In this document: positions 24,069 to 32,713 of the stretch, in pieces
Layout: every line of letters begins with the position of its first letter
Numbering within the stretch: position 1 is the stretch's first letter
IMG/VR virus record: IMGVR_UViG_3300042197_002516
Location: 1-56,818 of that record
Origin: a virus
DNA: 56,818 bases
Reading direction: 5' to 3' (one strand)
Made by a program: the position numbers and the translations under genes
Notes under the pieces: model-generated
What the model was told of the DNA's origin: nothing
Database searches by the model: none
The model's input: only the letters and a program-made list of their open reading frames with translations

Positions 24069-24753
24069 TATACAAAAAATTTGTGTTTTTGATTTAGAGA
24101 CTGATGGAGCCAATCCAGATATTTGTAGTCCAGTACAAATAGCGGCTGTTATGGTTGATCCTGTTAGATTAGAAATCATTAAAGATTCAGAATTTAACAT
24201 TATGATTAAACCAGAAGCATTAGAGAATGACCCTAATTATACTTACAGCGACTCTGATGTATTAGACTTTCATGCCAAGGTTAGGTCATCCACAAAAGAT
24301 AAGATCTTAGCTAGTTGGCTAGAATATCCAAAGCAAGATCATAGTTGGAATATGTTTATATCATACTTGGATATGTATCATATTAGATCATCTAACAAGA
24401 GTTGTTTTACGGCACCCATAGCCGCTGGATATAATATCAATAGATTCGATTTAAGAATCATAGAACGACTAAGTAAAAAATATAACAATCTAAATAAGGA
24501 AGGCAGATCTTCTTTGTTTTATCCTAGAGACGTTATAGATATAATGAATCTGGTATTTTATTGGTTCGAAGGAAATAACGAACTTAAAAATTATACATTA
24601 GATAATCTTAGAGATTATTTAGGAATAAATAAAGACGGAGCACACGACGCTCTAAAGGATGTGCAGGATACTGCTAATATCCTGATTCGTTTTTTAAAAT
24701 TACATCGTAATATGTCTCAAAAAATTAAGTTTAAATCATCTTTTAGTCTATAG
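24061..24753 (+). CDS. DnaQ-type 3'-5' proofreading exonuclease
   Basis: A 230-residue DEDDh exonuclease. Exo I is VFDLETDG (D11, E13). Exo II is AGYNINRFDLRII (the Asp after NINRF). Exo III is GAHDALKDVQDTANIL with the catalytic His and Asp. The polymerase halves have no exonuclease motif, so this is the likely proofreading subunit (epsilon role). Its gene sits between the two halves of Pol III alpha. It lacks the long C-terminal polymerase-binding tail of DnaQ, ending in a short basic tail (QKIKFKSSF). Confidence 0.82.
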   Translation: MANIQKICVFDLETDGANPDICSPVQIAAVMVDPVRLEIIKDSEFNIMIKPEALENDPNYTYSDSDVLDFHAKVRSSTKDKILASWLEYPKQDHSWNMFISYLDMYHIRSSNKSCFTAPIAAGYNINRFDLRIIERLSKKYNNLNKEGRSSLFYPRDVIDIMNLVFYWFEGNNELKNYTLDNLRDYLGINKDGAHDALKDVQDTANILIRFLKLHRNMSQKIKFKSSFSL

Positions 24754-24758
24754 GATTT

Positions 24759-26384
24759 ATGGCAAGAAATTTAGTATTTGATTGTGGATGTCAATTTACA
24801 GTCCTAGATGATTCTACAGAAAGCACAAATCCTAAGATACTGTTCTCTCCAAAATTATCTGACATTAGTTTGGAGTGTTCAAAAACATGGGAATTAATTT
24901 CAGAAGGTAATACCAAGGGGTGCTTTCAACTAGAGTCTAGACTAGGACAGACTATGGCTCGTAAATTAAAACCACAAAATATAGAACAGCTATCTGGCTT
25001 GATTAGTATTTTAAGACCAGGATGCTTAGAAGCCCACAGAGATGGGAAAAGCGTATCTAATCATTATATAGATAAAAAAAATGGACTCGAATCAATAGAT
25101 TATTTTCATCCTGCTTTAGAGCCTATCTTAAAAGACACTTATTCGGAGATGATATATCAAGAACAGGCAATGTCTATCGCTAAAGAGCTAGCCGGTTTTG
25201 ATCTAAAAGAAGCAGACAATCTGAGAAAAGCGATAGGCAAAAAACAAGCAGATAAAATGGCTAAAGTCAAAAAACAGTTTATTGACGGAGCAAAGACTAC
25301 AGGGAAAATAACGGAAAAAGAAGCCGAGCAAATTTTTGAATGGATAGAAAAATCTCAAAGATATTTATTTAACGCTAGTCATTCTATTAGCTATGCAATG
25401 AATGCCTATTTGTCTGCGTATGCTAAGGCTCATTTCCCTAGGGTGTTTTTTGCATCATATCTAAGATTTGCAAAAGACAAGATAGATCCACAACAAGAAA
25501 TTAAAGAACTTGTTAGAAATGCTATAGGTATGGATATATCTATAAATATACCTGATTTTCGAAATCTAAATCGTTTCTTTGTATTAAAAGATAATCAAAT
25601 TTATTTTGGTTTAACAGATATCAAAGGGGTCGGGGATTCTGTGTATAACAAAATTCTAACTTTGGTTGATAAAAATAGTGTTAACGAATTGTCGTGGACA
25701 CAGACCTTGTCAGGTGTTTTATTGAATATAAACTCTATTGCTAGTAAAGCTTTAATTAGTTCTGGTGCATTTGACTATTTTAAGAAAAATAGGACAGAAA
25801 TGCTATTCGAATATGAGATATGTAGTAATCTGACTAAGAAAGAACTTATTAGTTTTATAGAACTAGCAAAAACAGAAAAATCTGTACAGAAAATTTTACA
25901 GCATATCCTACAGAATAATAAGCTTATTAAGAATCGTAAACTAGCTTTTCAAAATTACGTTCATTCATTAATTAATCCTCCTTATTCTCTAACAGACAAG
26001 ATAGAATGGTTGTCTGATTCTGAAAATGCATTACTAGGTGTTGCTATTACGTGTTCTAAGCTAGATGTATATGATGTATCGTCAGCTAACTCTAATTGTA
26101 AAACTTTTAAAACGTCATATATAAATAATAATATCGTGATAGCTGGAGAAATTAGTGGCGTTAATATTACCAAAACAAAAACTGGTAAAAATCCCGGATT
26201 AGAAATGGCTTTCGTAACTATTGATGATCAATTTGGTTCATTAGATTCGATAATATTTTTTCCAGAGCAATTTGCTAAATATAGAAATTATTTATATGCG
26301 GGAAATGTGTTAGTTTTTTCGGGCAATAAAACTAAGTCAAAAGACGGCTTAGTTGTAGAAAAATGCTTTGAACCGGCGGCTTGA
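24759..26384 (+). CDS. dnaE: DNA polymerase III alpha subunit, C-terminal half (split DnaE)
   Basis: A 541-residue continuation of the enzyme at 22021. After an N-terminal extension (ARNLVFDCGCQFTVLDD...ILFSPKLSDIS), the fingers motif GCFQLES appears, then LSGLISILRPGCLEA, YQEQAMSIAKELAGF, LRKAIGKKQADKM and FNASHSISYAMNAYLSAYAKAHFP. All are conserved fingers/palm-distal signatures of Pol III alpha. A helix-hairpin-helix-like part (FGLTDIKGVGDSVYNKI) and a C-terminal OB fold (IVIAGEISGVNITKTKTG...VLVFSGN) follow. With the N-half it totals 1162 residues, the normal size of DnaE. AGGA precedes the ATG. The last bases contain the ssb promoter. Confidence 0.87.
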   Translation: MARNLVFDCGCQFTVLDDSTESTNPKILFSPKLSDISLECSKTWELISEGNTKGCFQLESRLGQTMARKLKPQNIEQLSGLISILRPGCLEAHRDGKSVSNHYIDKKNGLESIDYFHPALEPILKDTYSEMIYQEQAMSIAKELAGFDLKEADNLRKAIGKKQADKMAKVKKQFIDGAKTTGKITEKEAEQIFEWIEKSQRYLFNASHSISYAMNAYLSAYAKAHFPRVFFASYLRFAKDKIDPQQEIKELVRNAIGMDISINIPDFRNLNRFFVLKDNQIYFGLTDIKGVGDSVYNKILTLVDKNSVNELSWTQTLSGVLLNINSIASKALISSGAFDYFKKNRTEMLFEYEICSNLTKKELISFIELAKTEKSVQKILQHILQNNKLIKNRKLAFQNYVHSLINPPYSLTDKIEWLSDSENALLGVAITCSKLDVYDVSSANSNCKTFKTSYINNNIVIAGEISGVNITKTKTGKNPGLEMAFVTIDDQFGSLDSIIFFPEQFAKYRNYLYAGNVLVFSGNKTKSKDGLVVEKCFEPAA

Positions 26385-26408
26385 CACCGAACCCCTCTGA
26401 TCTATTAT
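26381..26408 (+). promoter_or_regulatory. Sigma70-type promoter for ssb
   Basis: TTGACA at 26381-26386, at the very end of the polymerase gene, followed after 16 bases by TATTAT at 26403-26408 (an alternative -10, TATAAA, at 26406-26411 with a 19-base spacer). It fits a separate strong promoter for SSB, a protein needed in high copy number. Confidence 0.55.
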
Positions 26409-26454
26409 AAATCGTTGTGTGACCCTTTTTAATTTTTTAATGGAGATATTTGAT

Positions 26455-26829
26455 ATGAATATTACATTGCTTAGAGGTAATTTGGCTCGCGATCCAGAAC
26501 TAAGAGTAGTAAATACTGGAGGCAAGCAAACATCTGTTGTTAATTTTACTGTTGCTGTTAGTCGAGAGTATACAAAAAACAGTGGAGAAAAGGATAAGAT
26601 TACCTCTTTTATTAATTGTGAAGCATGGGACAGTGGTGCGGATATGATCGCAGAATCATTTAAGAAAGGCGATCTAGTTATGATTGAGGGATCATTAAGA
26701 AATGATACCTGGGAAAAGGACGGAGTTAAGCACAGTAGTCTTAAGGTTAGAGTTAATAACTTTTCTAAGATTACTCGTTTAACTAAAGGCAACAAGCAAG
26801 TACAAACACAAGAGCCTGTGGCCTTCTAA
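26455..26829 (+). CDS. ssb: Single-stranded DNA-binding protein
   Basis: A 124-residue bacterial-type SSB: an OB fold from NITLLRGNLARDPELRVVNTGG through VVNFTVAVSREY, ITSFINCEAWDSGADMIAESFKKGD and VMIEGSLRNDTWEKDG. The C-terminal tail is short and ends EPVAF, a degenerate version of the acidic DDDIPF tip used to recruit partners. The start at 26455 has GGAG at 26442-26445; an earlier frame start at GTG 26419 is unlikely. It is a one-gene unit between a promoter and a strong terminator. Confidence 0.88.
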   Translation: MNITLLRGNLARDPELRVVNTGGKQTSVVNFTVAVSREYTKNSGEKDKITSFINCEAWDSGADMIAESFKKGDLVMIEGSLRNDTWEKDGVKHSSLKVRVNNFSKITRLTKGNKQVQTQEPVAF

Positions 26830-26854
26830 GAATAGTTTAAAAATAATTAAGAAA

Positions 26855-26886
26855 TACGGGGGTTGAAATATACCCCCATATTTTTA
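26855..26886 (+). terminator. Rho-independent terminator after ssb
   Basis: The stem GGGGGT (26858-26863) pairs with ACCCCC (26872-26877) across an 8-base loop, flanked by AATA/TATT, and is followed by a T run at 26881-26885. It ends 6 bases before the ATG of the next gene. Confidence 0.75.
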
Positions 26887-26891
26887 TACCT

Positions 26892-28562
26892 ATGAAATCT
26901 AATAAGTTAAAAATTCTCTTATGTTCAGAAGCCAGTTTCATTAATTCTGGTTTCGGTATATACGCTAAAGAATTACTATCTCGTTTATATGATACTAATA
27001 AATATGAGCTAGCAGAATTTGCCTCATATGGATTTGTTAATGATCCTAGAGACTCTGACATAAAATGGAGATATTACGCTAATGCCGTCAAGGAAAACGA
27101 TCCTAGACATCAGGAATATCAATCTAGAACAGATAACCAATTCGGAAGATGGAGATTTGAAAAAGTATTATTAGACTTTAAGCCCGATGTGGTTGTTGAT
27201 ATAAGAGACTATTGGATGAGTGCCTATCAGGCTTTATCTCCTTTAAGAAAATATTTCCATTGGGTTCTGATGCCGACAGTAGACTCGGCACCACAACAGG
27301 AAGAATGGATAGACACATTCATAGGTGCTGATGCGATTTTTACATATTCGGATTGGGGTGCCGAAGTATTAAATCAACAGTCTTCTAATAAGATCAAATA
27401 TATTAACACAGTATCTCCTGGTGTGGATCTCAATATTTTTAAACCACAAAATCGTTTAGAGATACGAAACCTCTTTGATATCCCACAAGACGCTATTGTT
27501 GTTGGATCTGTTATGAGAAATCAAAAACGTAAACTCATACCAGAACTATTTAGTTCTTTTAGAGCCGTATTAGATGAATTAGAAAAATCAGATGATACAA
27601 ATATTGGCAAGCGTATGTTCCTATACTTGCATACTAGCTTTCCTGATATGGGATGGGACATTCCCGAACTTCTTAAAGAGCATAGATTAAGTAATAAGGT
27701 TTTATTTACATACTTATGCAGAAACTGTGGTGATGTTTCTTGCTCTGTATTCAGCGGCCCTCAAAAAGTATGTAAGAAATGTTTAAATAAAGCATCAACG
27801 TTTCCTTCGGTTACAGACGGAGTAAAATCAGAAACTTTATCACAGATCTATAATATATTTGATCTATATGTACAGTATTCTATATGTGAAGGATTTGGTA
27901 TGCCTCAAGTAGAAGCTGGTGCTTGTGGTGTTCCTATAGCTACCGTTAATTATAGTGCTATGTGTGATATTGTACGTAAATTAGAAGCCTATCCAATCAA
28001 AGTTAGAACACTATTTAAAGAGCTGGAAACTAAAGCTATGAGAGCATTTCCAGACAATCAAGATCTAAAAGCTTATATCTTAGATTTCGTAAAACAGTCT
28101 ACAGAAAAACAGAAACAAAAGAGAATTAGGACAGCAGAACTTACCAGACATCATTATGATTGGAATAATATTATTAGTATATGGGAAGAGTATTTCGATA
28201 ATCTTGCTAAGTCTAATATAAGAAAAGATTGGTCCAAAGGCGATATGATAAAACTATCAACGCTCACACCTCAAAAAGAAGACTATAAAAATAATTTTGA
28301 TAAATTATTATATCTGTGCAACTATAATATGCATGATCCATCTTTGGTCGGTTCTTATCGTTTGCTCGAATTATTAAATCATGCAGACTACGGTTTTGTT
28401 CACCAGAATATAACATCTATTTTGCCTTATGATTTTAAAAACATATATTCTTACTTAGAAACAGTGGCACACAATAACAACAGTACGCAAGAGATTAAAC
28501 AGAAAAATATTCAATTCGATGATGATTTTATTAGATATGCCCACCTAAAACTTAATAGCTAG
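26892..28562 (+). CDS. GT4-family glycosyltransferase with inserted zinc ribbon
   Basis: A 556-residue GT-B enzyme. The N-terminal domain has LKILLCSEASFINSGFGIYAKELL (the acceptor-side glycine loop). The C-terminal domain has VGSVMRNQKRK, then CEGFGMPQVEAGACGVPIA with the EX7E pair E333/E341 that holds the nucleotide sugar. Between them, residues 276-297 form an inserted zinc ribbon (CRNC...VCKKC), unusual for GT4 enzymes. The C-terminal 100 residues continue with a helical region. No ribosome binding site is seen before the ATG, and a terminator lies directly upstream. It heads a seven-gene sugar cluster. Confidence 0.78.
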   Translation: MKSNKLKILLCSEASFINSGFGIYAKELLSRLYDTNKYELAEFASYGFVNDPRDSDIKWRYYANAVKENDPRHQEYQSRTDNQFGRWRFEKVLLDFKPDVVVDIRDYWMSAYQALSPLRKYFHWVLMPTVDSAPQQEEWIDTFIGADAIFTYSDWGAEVLNQQSSNKIKYINTVSPGVDLNIFKPQNRLEIRNLFDIPQDAIVVGSVMRNQKRKLIPELFSSFRAVLDELEKSDDTNIGKRMFLYLHTSFPDMGWDIPELLKEHRLSNKVLFTYLCRNCGDVSCSVFSGPQKVCKKCLNKASTFPSVTDGVKSETLSQIYNIFDLYVQYSICEGFGMPQVEAGACGVPIATVNYSAMCDIVRKLEAYPIKVRTLFKELETKAMRAFPDNQDLKAYILDFVKQSTEKQKQKRIRTAELTRHHYDWNNIISIWEEYFDNLAKSNIRKDWSKGDMIKLSTLTPQKEDYKNNFDKLLYLCNYNMHDPSLVGSYRLLELLNHADYGFVHQNITSILPYDFKNIYSYLETVAHNNNSTQEIKQKNIQFDDDFIRYAHLKLNS

Positions 28563-28570
28563 TATCATAT

Positions 28571-29566
28571 ATGAATATATTATATATAGGCCCTTATAGA
28601 CAAAACTCATTAGATGGTATACATTCTTTATGTATATTGCAAACATTACTCACTAATGACTCACATAATATTGTTGCTAGGCCGGTATATATAAATGCCA
28701 GCACTCCTGCTTCACAACTACCTCTTGAAGTAGTTAATGCTGAAAATAATAATAATCAAAACATAGACTGTGTAATACAGCATACTCCTATATCATTTGC
28801 TAGTAGAGTTTATGGAATAGATAAAAATATTATTATTCCTATTTTGGGTTCTCAAAAACTATCTATTAACGAACAAAATATATTAGCGTCTTTTGATATG
28901 GTATTATTAGATAATAAAATAGATGCTAATAAAATATTAAAAAGTAATAATCAGACGCAAAAAAATATTAAAAATTTTGATTACGACGTATTCTCTGATC
29001 CTGTTAATAATAGTATCTATGATTTAGATCTTATTAGTAGTTTAAAGAAATTATATTTTATTGGTAGTGCTATAGATAATACGGACTATATTAATATGCT
29101 AGTACGATCTTTTATTAAAAATAATAATCAAGATAATATAGCATTAGTATTATATTTATTAGATGTAGATTTTCAGGATAAGGAATATATAGACAAAAAA
29201 ATTAATGAGATCTACACAACATATTATGGCAATAATAAACTCAATAAGGTAATTACAGTTCCTGTTCAGACCAGTCTTAAGAATCTAATTATAGCACACA
29301 ATACTTGCGATGTGCTAATAGATCTTCATAATAAGGGTTCTAATTCTATCAATCTAAAAATAGCACAAGCACTTAATAAATCAGTAATCAATATTAGTAA
29401 TGATTTAACATATAAATCTAATGATGGTAATGATATGTCTACCCGCGGCTATTTAAGTATTAGCGAAGAGCATATAGATAACGCAATAAGATCATATCTT
29501 AATTCTAAGAATCTACAAACCACAACATCATTATTTAAAACTCAACATCTCAATAAGATCATATGA
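28571..29566 (+). CDS. GT-B-like glycosyltransferase, degenerate
   Basis: A 331-residue protein that starts like GT4 enzymes (MNILYIGPYRQNSLDGIHSLCILQTLL). Its C-terminal part has the order of a GT-B nucleotide-sugar domain (KKLYFIGSAID, NTCDVLIDLHNKGSNSINLKIAQALNKSVINI), where the usual E residues are replaced (DLHNKGSNSINLKIAQALN aligns with the EX7E loop). It may be an inactive or highly diverged transferase. The cluster position and a 4-base overlap with the next gene support a role in the same glycan pathway. Confidence 0.55.
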   Translation: MNILYIGPYRQNSLDGIHSLCILQTLLTNDSHNIVARPVYINASTPASQLPLEVVNAENNNNQNIDCVIQHTPISFASRVYGIDKNIIIPILGSQKLSINEQNILASFDMVLLDNKIDANKILKSNNQTQKNIKNFDYDVFSDPVNNSIYDLDLISSLKKLYFIGSAIDNTDYINMLVRSFIKNNNQDNIALVLYLLDVDFQDKEYIDKKINEIYTTYYGNNKLNKVITVPVQTSLKNLIIAHNTCDVLIDLHNKGSNSINLKIAQALNKSVINISNDLTYKSNDGNDMSTRGYLSISEEHIDNAIRSYLNSKNLQTTTSLFKTQHLNKII

Positions 29567-30426
29567 CTACCCATACAATTAGTAATATAGCATATAAAAT
29601 TATAGATAATGACATTAGGGTTTTATATAGCACCCATAATAGTTATTTTGATAGTATCATGTTTAGTTTGGATACAATCAATTATTGCTTAGATACTACT
29701 TATAGTCATTATTATGACTTATATATCACACATAATGGTTTTGACTATGCTCAAGAAGCACAGAATTGGTGCAATGCTATGCATATTAATGCATTGGTTT
29801 TCTTTCATAAAAAGCCCCCAGCAAAATTTAAGAAAGAAGATGGAGTTATTTTAAAGAACGCACTACATAAGACACATAAAGTTTTTATCGGTAAGGAGAT
29901 AGCAGAATCTTGGTCCTATAATACTTGGACTAATACTAGTGTTGTAGAGTATGGAGTACCTACCCATCAAAGCACAGCTGAAAAAACTAAGTCTGTTTTA
30001 TTTATTAATCAGTCAAATGATAGTCAAATAAGCAGCATGTATTCCTCTTTAATTCAAAAATTTCCTAACTCAGATCTACTACAAACACCATCGTTAGATA
30101 TCGATATTGTTGCAAAATTATTATCACAATATGCTGTTGTGGTTGATATGGATAATACAATCAATATTCTATTAGCATCTGCTTGTGGATGTAAAACTAT
30201 TACCTCTCCTATTGTATCTATCAATGCTGATATTAAAGAGTCCTATAAAATTATTAACTATGATAGCTTAAGTAAAATTATAGAAAATATTATTTTAGAA
30301 CCTATTAACGAAAATGATATTAAATATAATAAACAAATTATTCATCAATATTATAATTATCATGATTTTAAGAATCAAATAACCAACATTCTGACAAAAG
30401 CTAAAAAGGAGATGTTTGTTTTATGA
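29563..30426 (+). CDS. GT-B-like protein of the sugar cluster
   Basis: A 287-residue protein with an N-terminal half of unknown fold (RVLYSTHNSYFDSIMFSLDTINYCL). The C-terminal half is a GT-B-type donor domain: VLFINQSNDSQ, KLLSQYAVVVDMDNTINILLASACGCKTITSP, matching the E-loop/AxACGxP region of GT4 enzymes without the acidic residues. A diverged glycosyltransferase is the best guess. The start overlaps the upstream stop by 4 bases (ATGA). Confidence 0.45.
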   Translation: MTTHTISNIAYKIIDNDIRVLYSTHNSYFDSIMFSLDTINYCLDTTYSHYYDLYITHNGFDYAQEAQNWCNAMHINALVFFHKKPPAKFKKEDGVILKNALHKTHKVFIGKEIAESWSYNTWTNTSVVEYGVPTHQSTAEKTKSVLFINQSNDSQISSMYSSLIQKFPNSDLLQTPSLDIDIVAKLLSQYAVVVDMDNTINILLASACGCKTITSPIVSINADIKESYKIINYDSLSKIIENIILEPINENDIKYNKQIIHQYYNYHDFKNQITNILTKAKKEMFVL

Positions 30427-30842
30427 AACATAATTTTGCTATAGTACGAGACACTAGCTCTCCTGTTCCGTTGGGACATAGTACTGCAACTCTGGGGGAC
30501 CTGGGATTAATTATTAATTTATCTTGTGATAATATTATTTGTGATTGCTTAGAATATTACTCTAAACAACAATCAGTAGATGCTATACAACAATTAATAG
30601 AAAAGATTAAGCCGTCGGGTTTGCTAGTAATTGTATTAACAGACATCAAAAAACAGTTATCTGGTTATTTGGACGGAACAGTTAATTCAGATAAGCTATT
30701 ACAGACTTTAGCTAATAAACTCTCTATTTGGTCATTAGATGATATACTATTAGCTCTTAATAGGCCTTCTTTAAAAATACAAAAAATAGACTATGTTAAT
30801 AATCAAATAGTTATAACAACTAAAAGAATATCATTAGACTAA
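30423..30842 (+). CDS. Unknown protein, perhaps a degenerate methyltransferase fold
   Basis: A 139-residue protein. The segment DNIICDCLEYYSKQQSVDAIQQLIEKIKPSGLLVIVLTD has the strand-helix-strand order of the later half of a class I SAM-dependent methyltransferase (the KPGG..L.I step), but the SAM-binding glycine loop is missing. It could be a truncated or non-catalytic member. It is coupled to both neighbours (ATGA upstream, TAATG downstream). Confidence 0.35.
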   Translation: MKHNFAIVRDTSSPVPLGHSTATLGDLGLIINLSCDNIICDCLEYYSKQQSVDAIQQLIEKIKPSGLLVIVLTDIKKQLSGYLDGTVNSDKLLQTLANKLSIWSLDDILLALNRPSLKIQKIDYVNNQIVITTKRISLD

Positions 30843-31516
30843 TGTTAGATATTTTGATCATAGCTCCTGAGATTACAAAAGGGATGAAATCTCTAGGATC
30901 CAAAGCTTTACTAATAATAAAAAAGAATCTTTCTGTAATACAGTATCAGATACTACAAGCCAATAATCTAGATAAACACTCCAGAATTACAGTAATTCTA
31001 GGTTTTGAATATGAAAAAATCTTAAACACAATTCAATCGTATAAAAATATAAACTATATTATCAACCATGAGTATAGACATACAAATCAAGCCTATAGCT
31101 TAAAATTATTTTATGATAAACATAAAGATGTTTCTAATTTACTTATTATTAGTAGTGGCGTGTTATTGAAAGATATGGTTATAGATAAGTCTATGTTGAT
31201 TGATCGATCCAAGGTTTTTTTGTTAAATAAAGACAAAGAAAATTTTGAACTTGGATGTTCACAAGAAACAGATTATACTGAATATATATTTTATGATTTA
31301 CCATCCAAATGGTCAGAATGTGTCTACCTAAACCGTGAGGGTATAGAAGCAACAAAAACAGTAGTTAGCAAAAATAGTTCTGATCAAATGTATTTATTTG
31401 AAACTATCAACAGTATATTAGGTTATACATCTATAGATAAATGTTTTATAGATAGACGCAAAATTATGAAGATCAACAATCAAAAAGATATACCAAAAGC
31501 GAAAGTGTTTATATGA
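30842..31516 (+). CDS. Sugar nucleotidyltransferase-like protein
   Basis: A 224-residue protein of the GT-A-like nucleotidyltransferase fold. ITKGMKSLGSKALLIIKKNLSVIQYQILQAN corresponds to the G-x-G-x-R...K(P/A)L signature loop of NTP-transferases, with K in place of the usual R. NYIINHEYRHTNQAYSL resembles the N-x-x-N-x-x-S strand, and LLIISSGVLL takes the place of the D-containing strand. The metal-binding Asp seems replaced by Ser-Gly, so activity is uncertain. It may activate a sugar for the neighbouring transferases. Confidence 0.5.
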   Translation: MLDILIIAPEITKGMKSLGSKALLIIKKNLSVIQYQILQANNLDKHSRITVILGFEYEKILNTIQSYKNINYIINHEYRHTNQAYSLKLFYDKHKDVSNLLIISSGVLLKDMVIDKSMLIDRSKVFLLNKDKENFELGCSQETDYTEYIFYDLPSKWSECVYLNREGIEATKTVVSKNSSDQMYLFETINSILGYTSIDKCFIDRRKIMKINNQKDIPKAKVFI

Positions 31517-32262
31517 ATAAACTATTAGTACAATATTGTGATAGTAAATTTATACAAAATCTATGTATCTTACAGCTAGACGGCATTGAAATACAGCCAG
31601 CAGTATTTGATAAACAATTATATAAGCTATATTTTTCATACCAACCAACACACATTATATTTATAGCTAATAAAATTAGTGAAGAGTGTGCTCAATTTAT
31701 AGAGGATTATAAAGATAAAGTAAGTATTTATGCTTATCATCCTAATGAAAAAACCTTATCACTAATACCAAATTATCCAGATTCTTGTCTTCATTTGGTG
31801 TCAGAGTCTTTGCGACCTATGGTTCCAGCAGATGCTGATACAAATAAAATTATCTATATACCCAACAACCTAATTAATACCTCTATATATTATAGTGATA
31901 AGCGCTCTAGGAGCGAGTCAATAATATATTTTGCTCCTAAAGGAATAACTTCATTTTGTAATGAGCTAATATCTGTATTATATCCAAATACAAAATTACC
32001 TATTAAGATATTTGATAGTCCAAAAATTACACATCCACAAAATTTAGGCACACTAACTGAACCCGAGAAAGGCGAGCTTTTAAGAAATAATCAGTATTAT
32101 CTCACTTATAGTCTAGATGAATACCTTACAGAGGCTATTGAGTGTGGATGTAAAATAGTTAATTATGATAATGTTATGAATTATAACACAGAAGCGTCTA
32201 TTAAAGAGCAATCTAACACAATAAAGTATCAAGATTTTTTGCAAGGAGTTTTTAATGTCTAA
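31513..32262 (+). CDS. GT-B donor-domain-like protein
   Basis: A 249-residue protein. The N-terminal 120 residues resemble a Rossmann-like acceptor domain (HIIFIANKISEECAQFIEDYKDKVSIYAYHP). The C-terminal part ends with YYLTYSLDEYLTEAIECGCKIVNYD, the region where GT-B enzymes have the E-loop and acceptor-donor hinge. There are no catalytic residues I can point to. It overlaps its neighbours by 4 and 8 bases. A glycosyltransferase-like function is inferred from fold pattern and cluster. Confidence 0.42.
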   Translation: MNKLLVQYCDSKFIQNLCILQLDGIEIQPAVFDKQLYKLYFSYQPTHIIFIANKISEECAQFIEDYKDKVSIYAYHPNEKTLSLIPNYPDSCLHLVSESLRPMVPADADTNKIIYIPNNLINTSIYYSDKRSRSESIIYFAPKGITSFCNELISVLYPNTKLPIKIFDSPKITHPQNLGTLTEPEKGELLRNNQYYLTYSLDEYLTEAIECGCKIVNYDNVMNYNTEASIKEQSNTIKYQDFLQGVFNV

Positions 32263-32713
32263 GGACGTAGGTTTTGTATTATTGAAATTACTTAATAATA
32301 GTATTTATGATAATATTCTACAATGCTTAAAAAGCATATCTGTTGATCGTCCGTATGATCAAGCGATTATTTTTAATAGCTATTCTGAAAAAGCAGAAAC
32401 CTTAAATCTGCCAATACTACATTTAACTCAGTGTAAATTTTTTACTGGTACACTAATTCTATTTGACCTACCCAGTGTAATTTTGACTGCAACATTCCCT
32501 AATATTACTAAACGTATCTTATATATAGGAGATATGCCTTGGTTACAAAATCCTGCTACGGGATACAAGGAATGGACATCATTGTATGATCAGCCCAATC
32601 TTGATTTTATAGTACAAACTCAAGAATTATATGACATATATAATATGTGCTGGAAAAAACCACTAACTATTTCGGAAAATTTTAATTATGAACAAATCAA
32701 ATCCTTCATATAG
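32255..32713 (+). CDS. Unknown small protein of the sugar cluster
   Basis: A 152-residue protein. It has alternating hydrophobic strands (VGFVLLKLL, QAIIFNSY, GTLILFDLPSVILTATF, KRILYIGDMPWLQNP), typical of an N-terminal GT-B Rossmann domain standing alone. No catalytic motif is visible. It overlaps the previous gene by 8 bases and the nuclease gene after it by 26 bases. It may be half of a split glycosyltransferase. Confidence 0.42.
   Translation: MSKDVGFVLLKLLNNSIYDNILQCLKSISVDRPYDQAIIFNSYSEKAETLNLPILHLTQCKFFTGTLILFDLPSVILTATFPNITKRILYIGDMPWLQNPATGYKEWTSLYDQPNLDFIVQTQELYDIYNMCWKKPLTISENFNYEQIKSFI

Noticed and set aside
23870-24860. Split intein in the divided polymerase
   Set aside because: The N-half ends shortly after the third catalytic Asp with no added intein N-fragment, and the C-half begins with an ordinary Met and no intein C-terminal HN-C/S junction.
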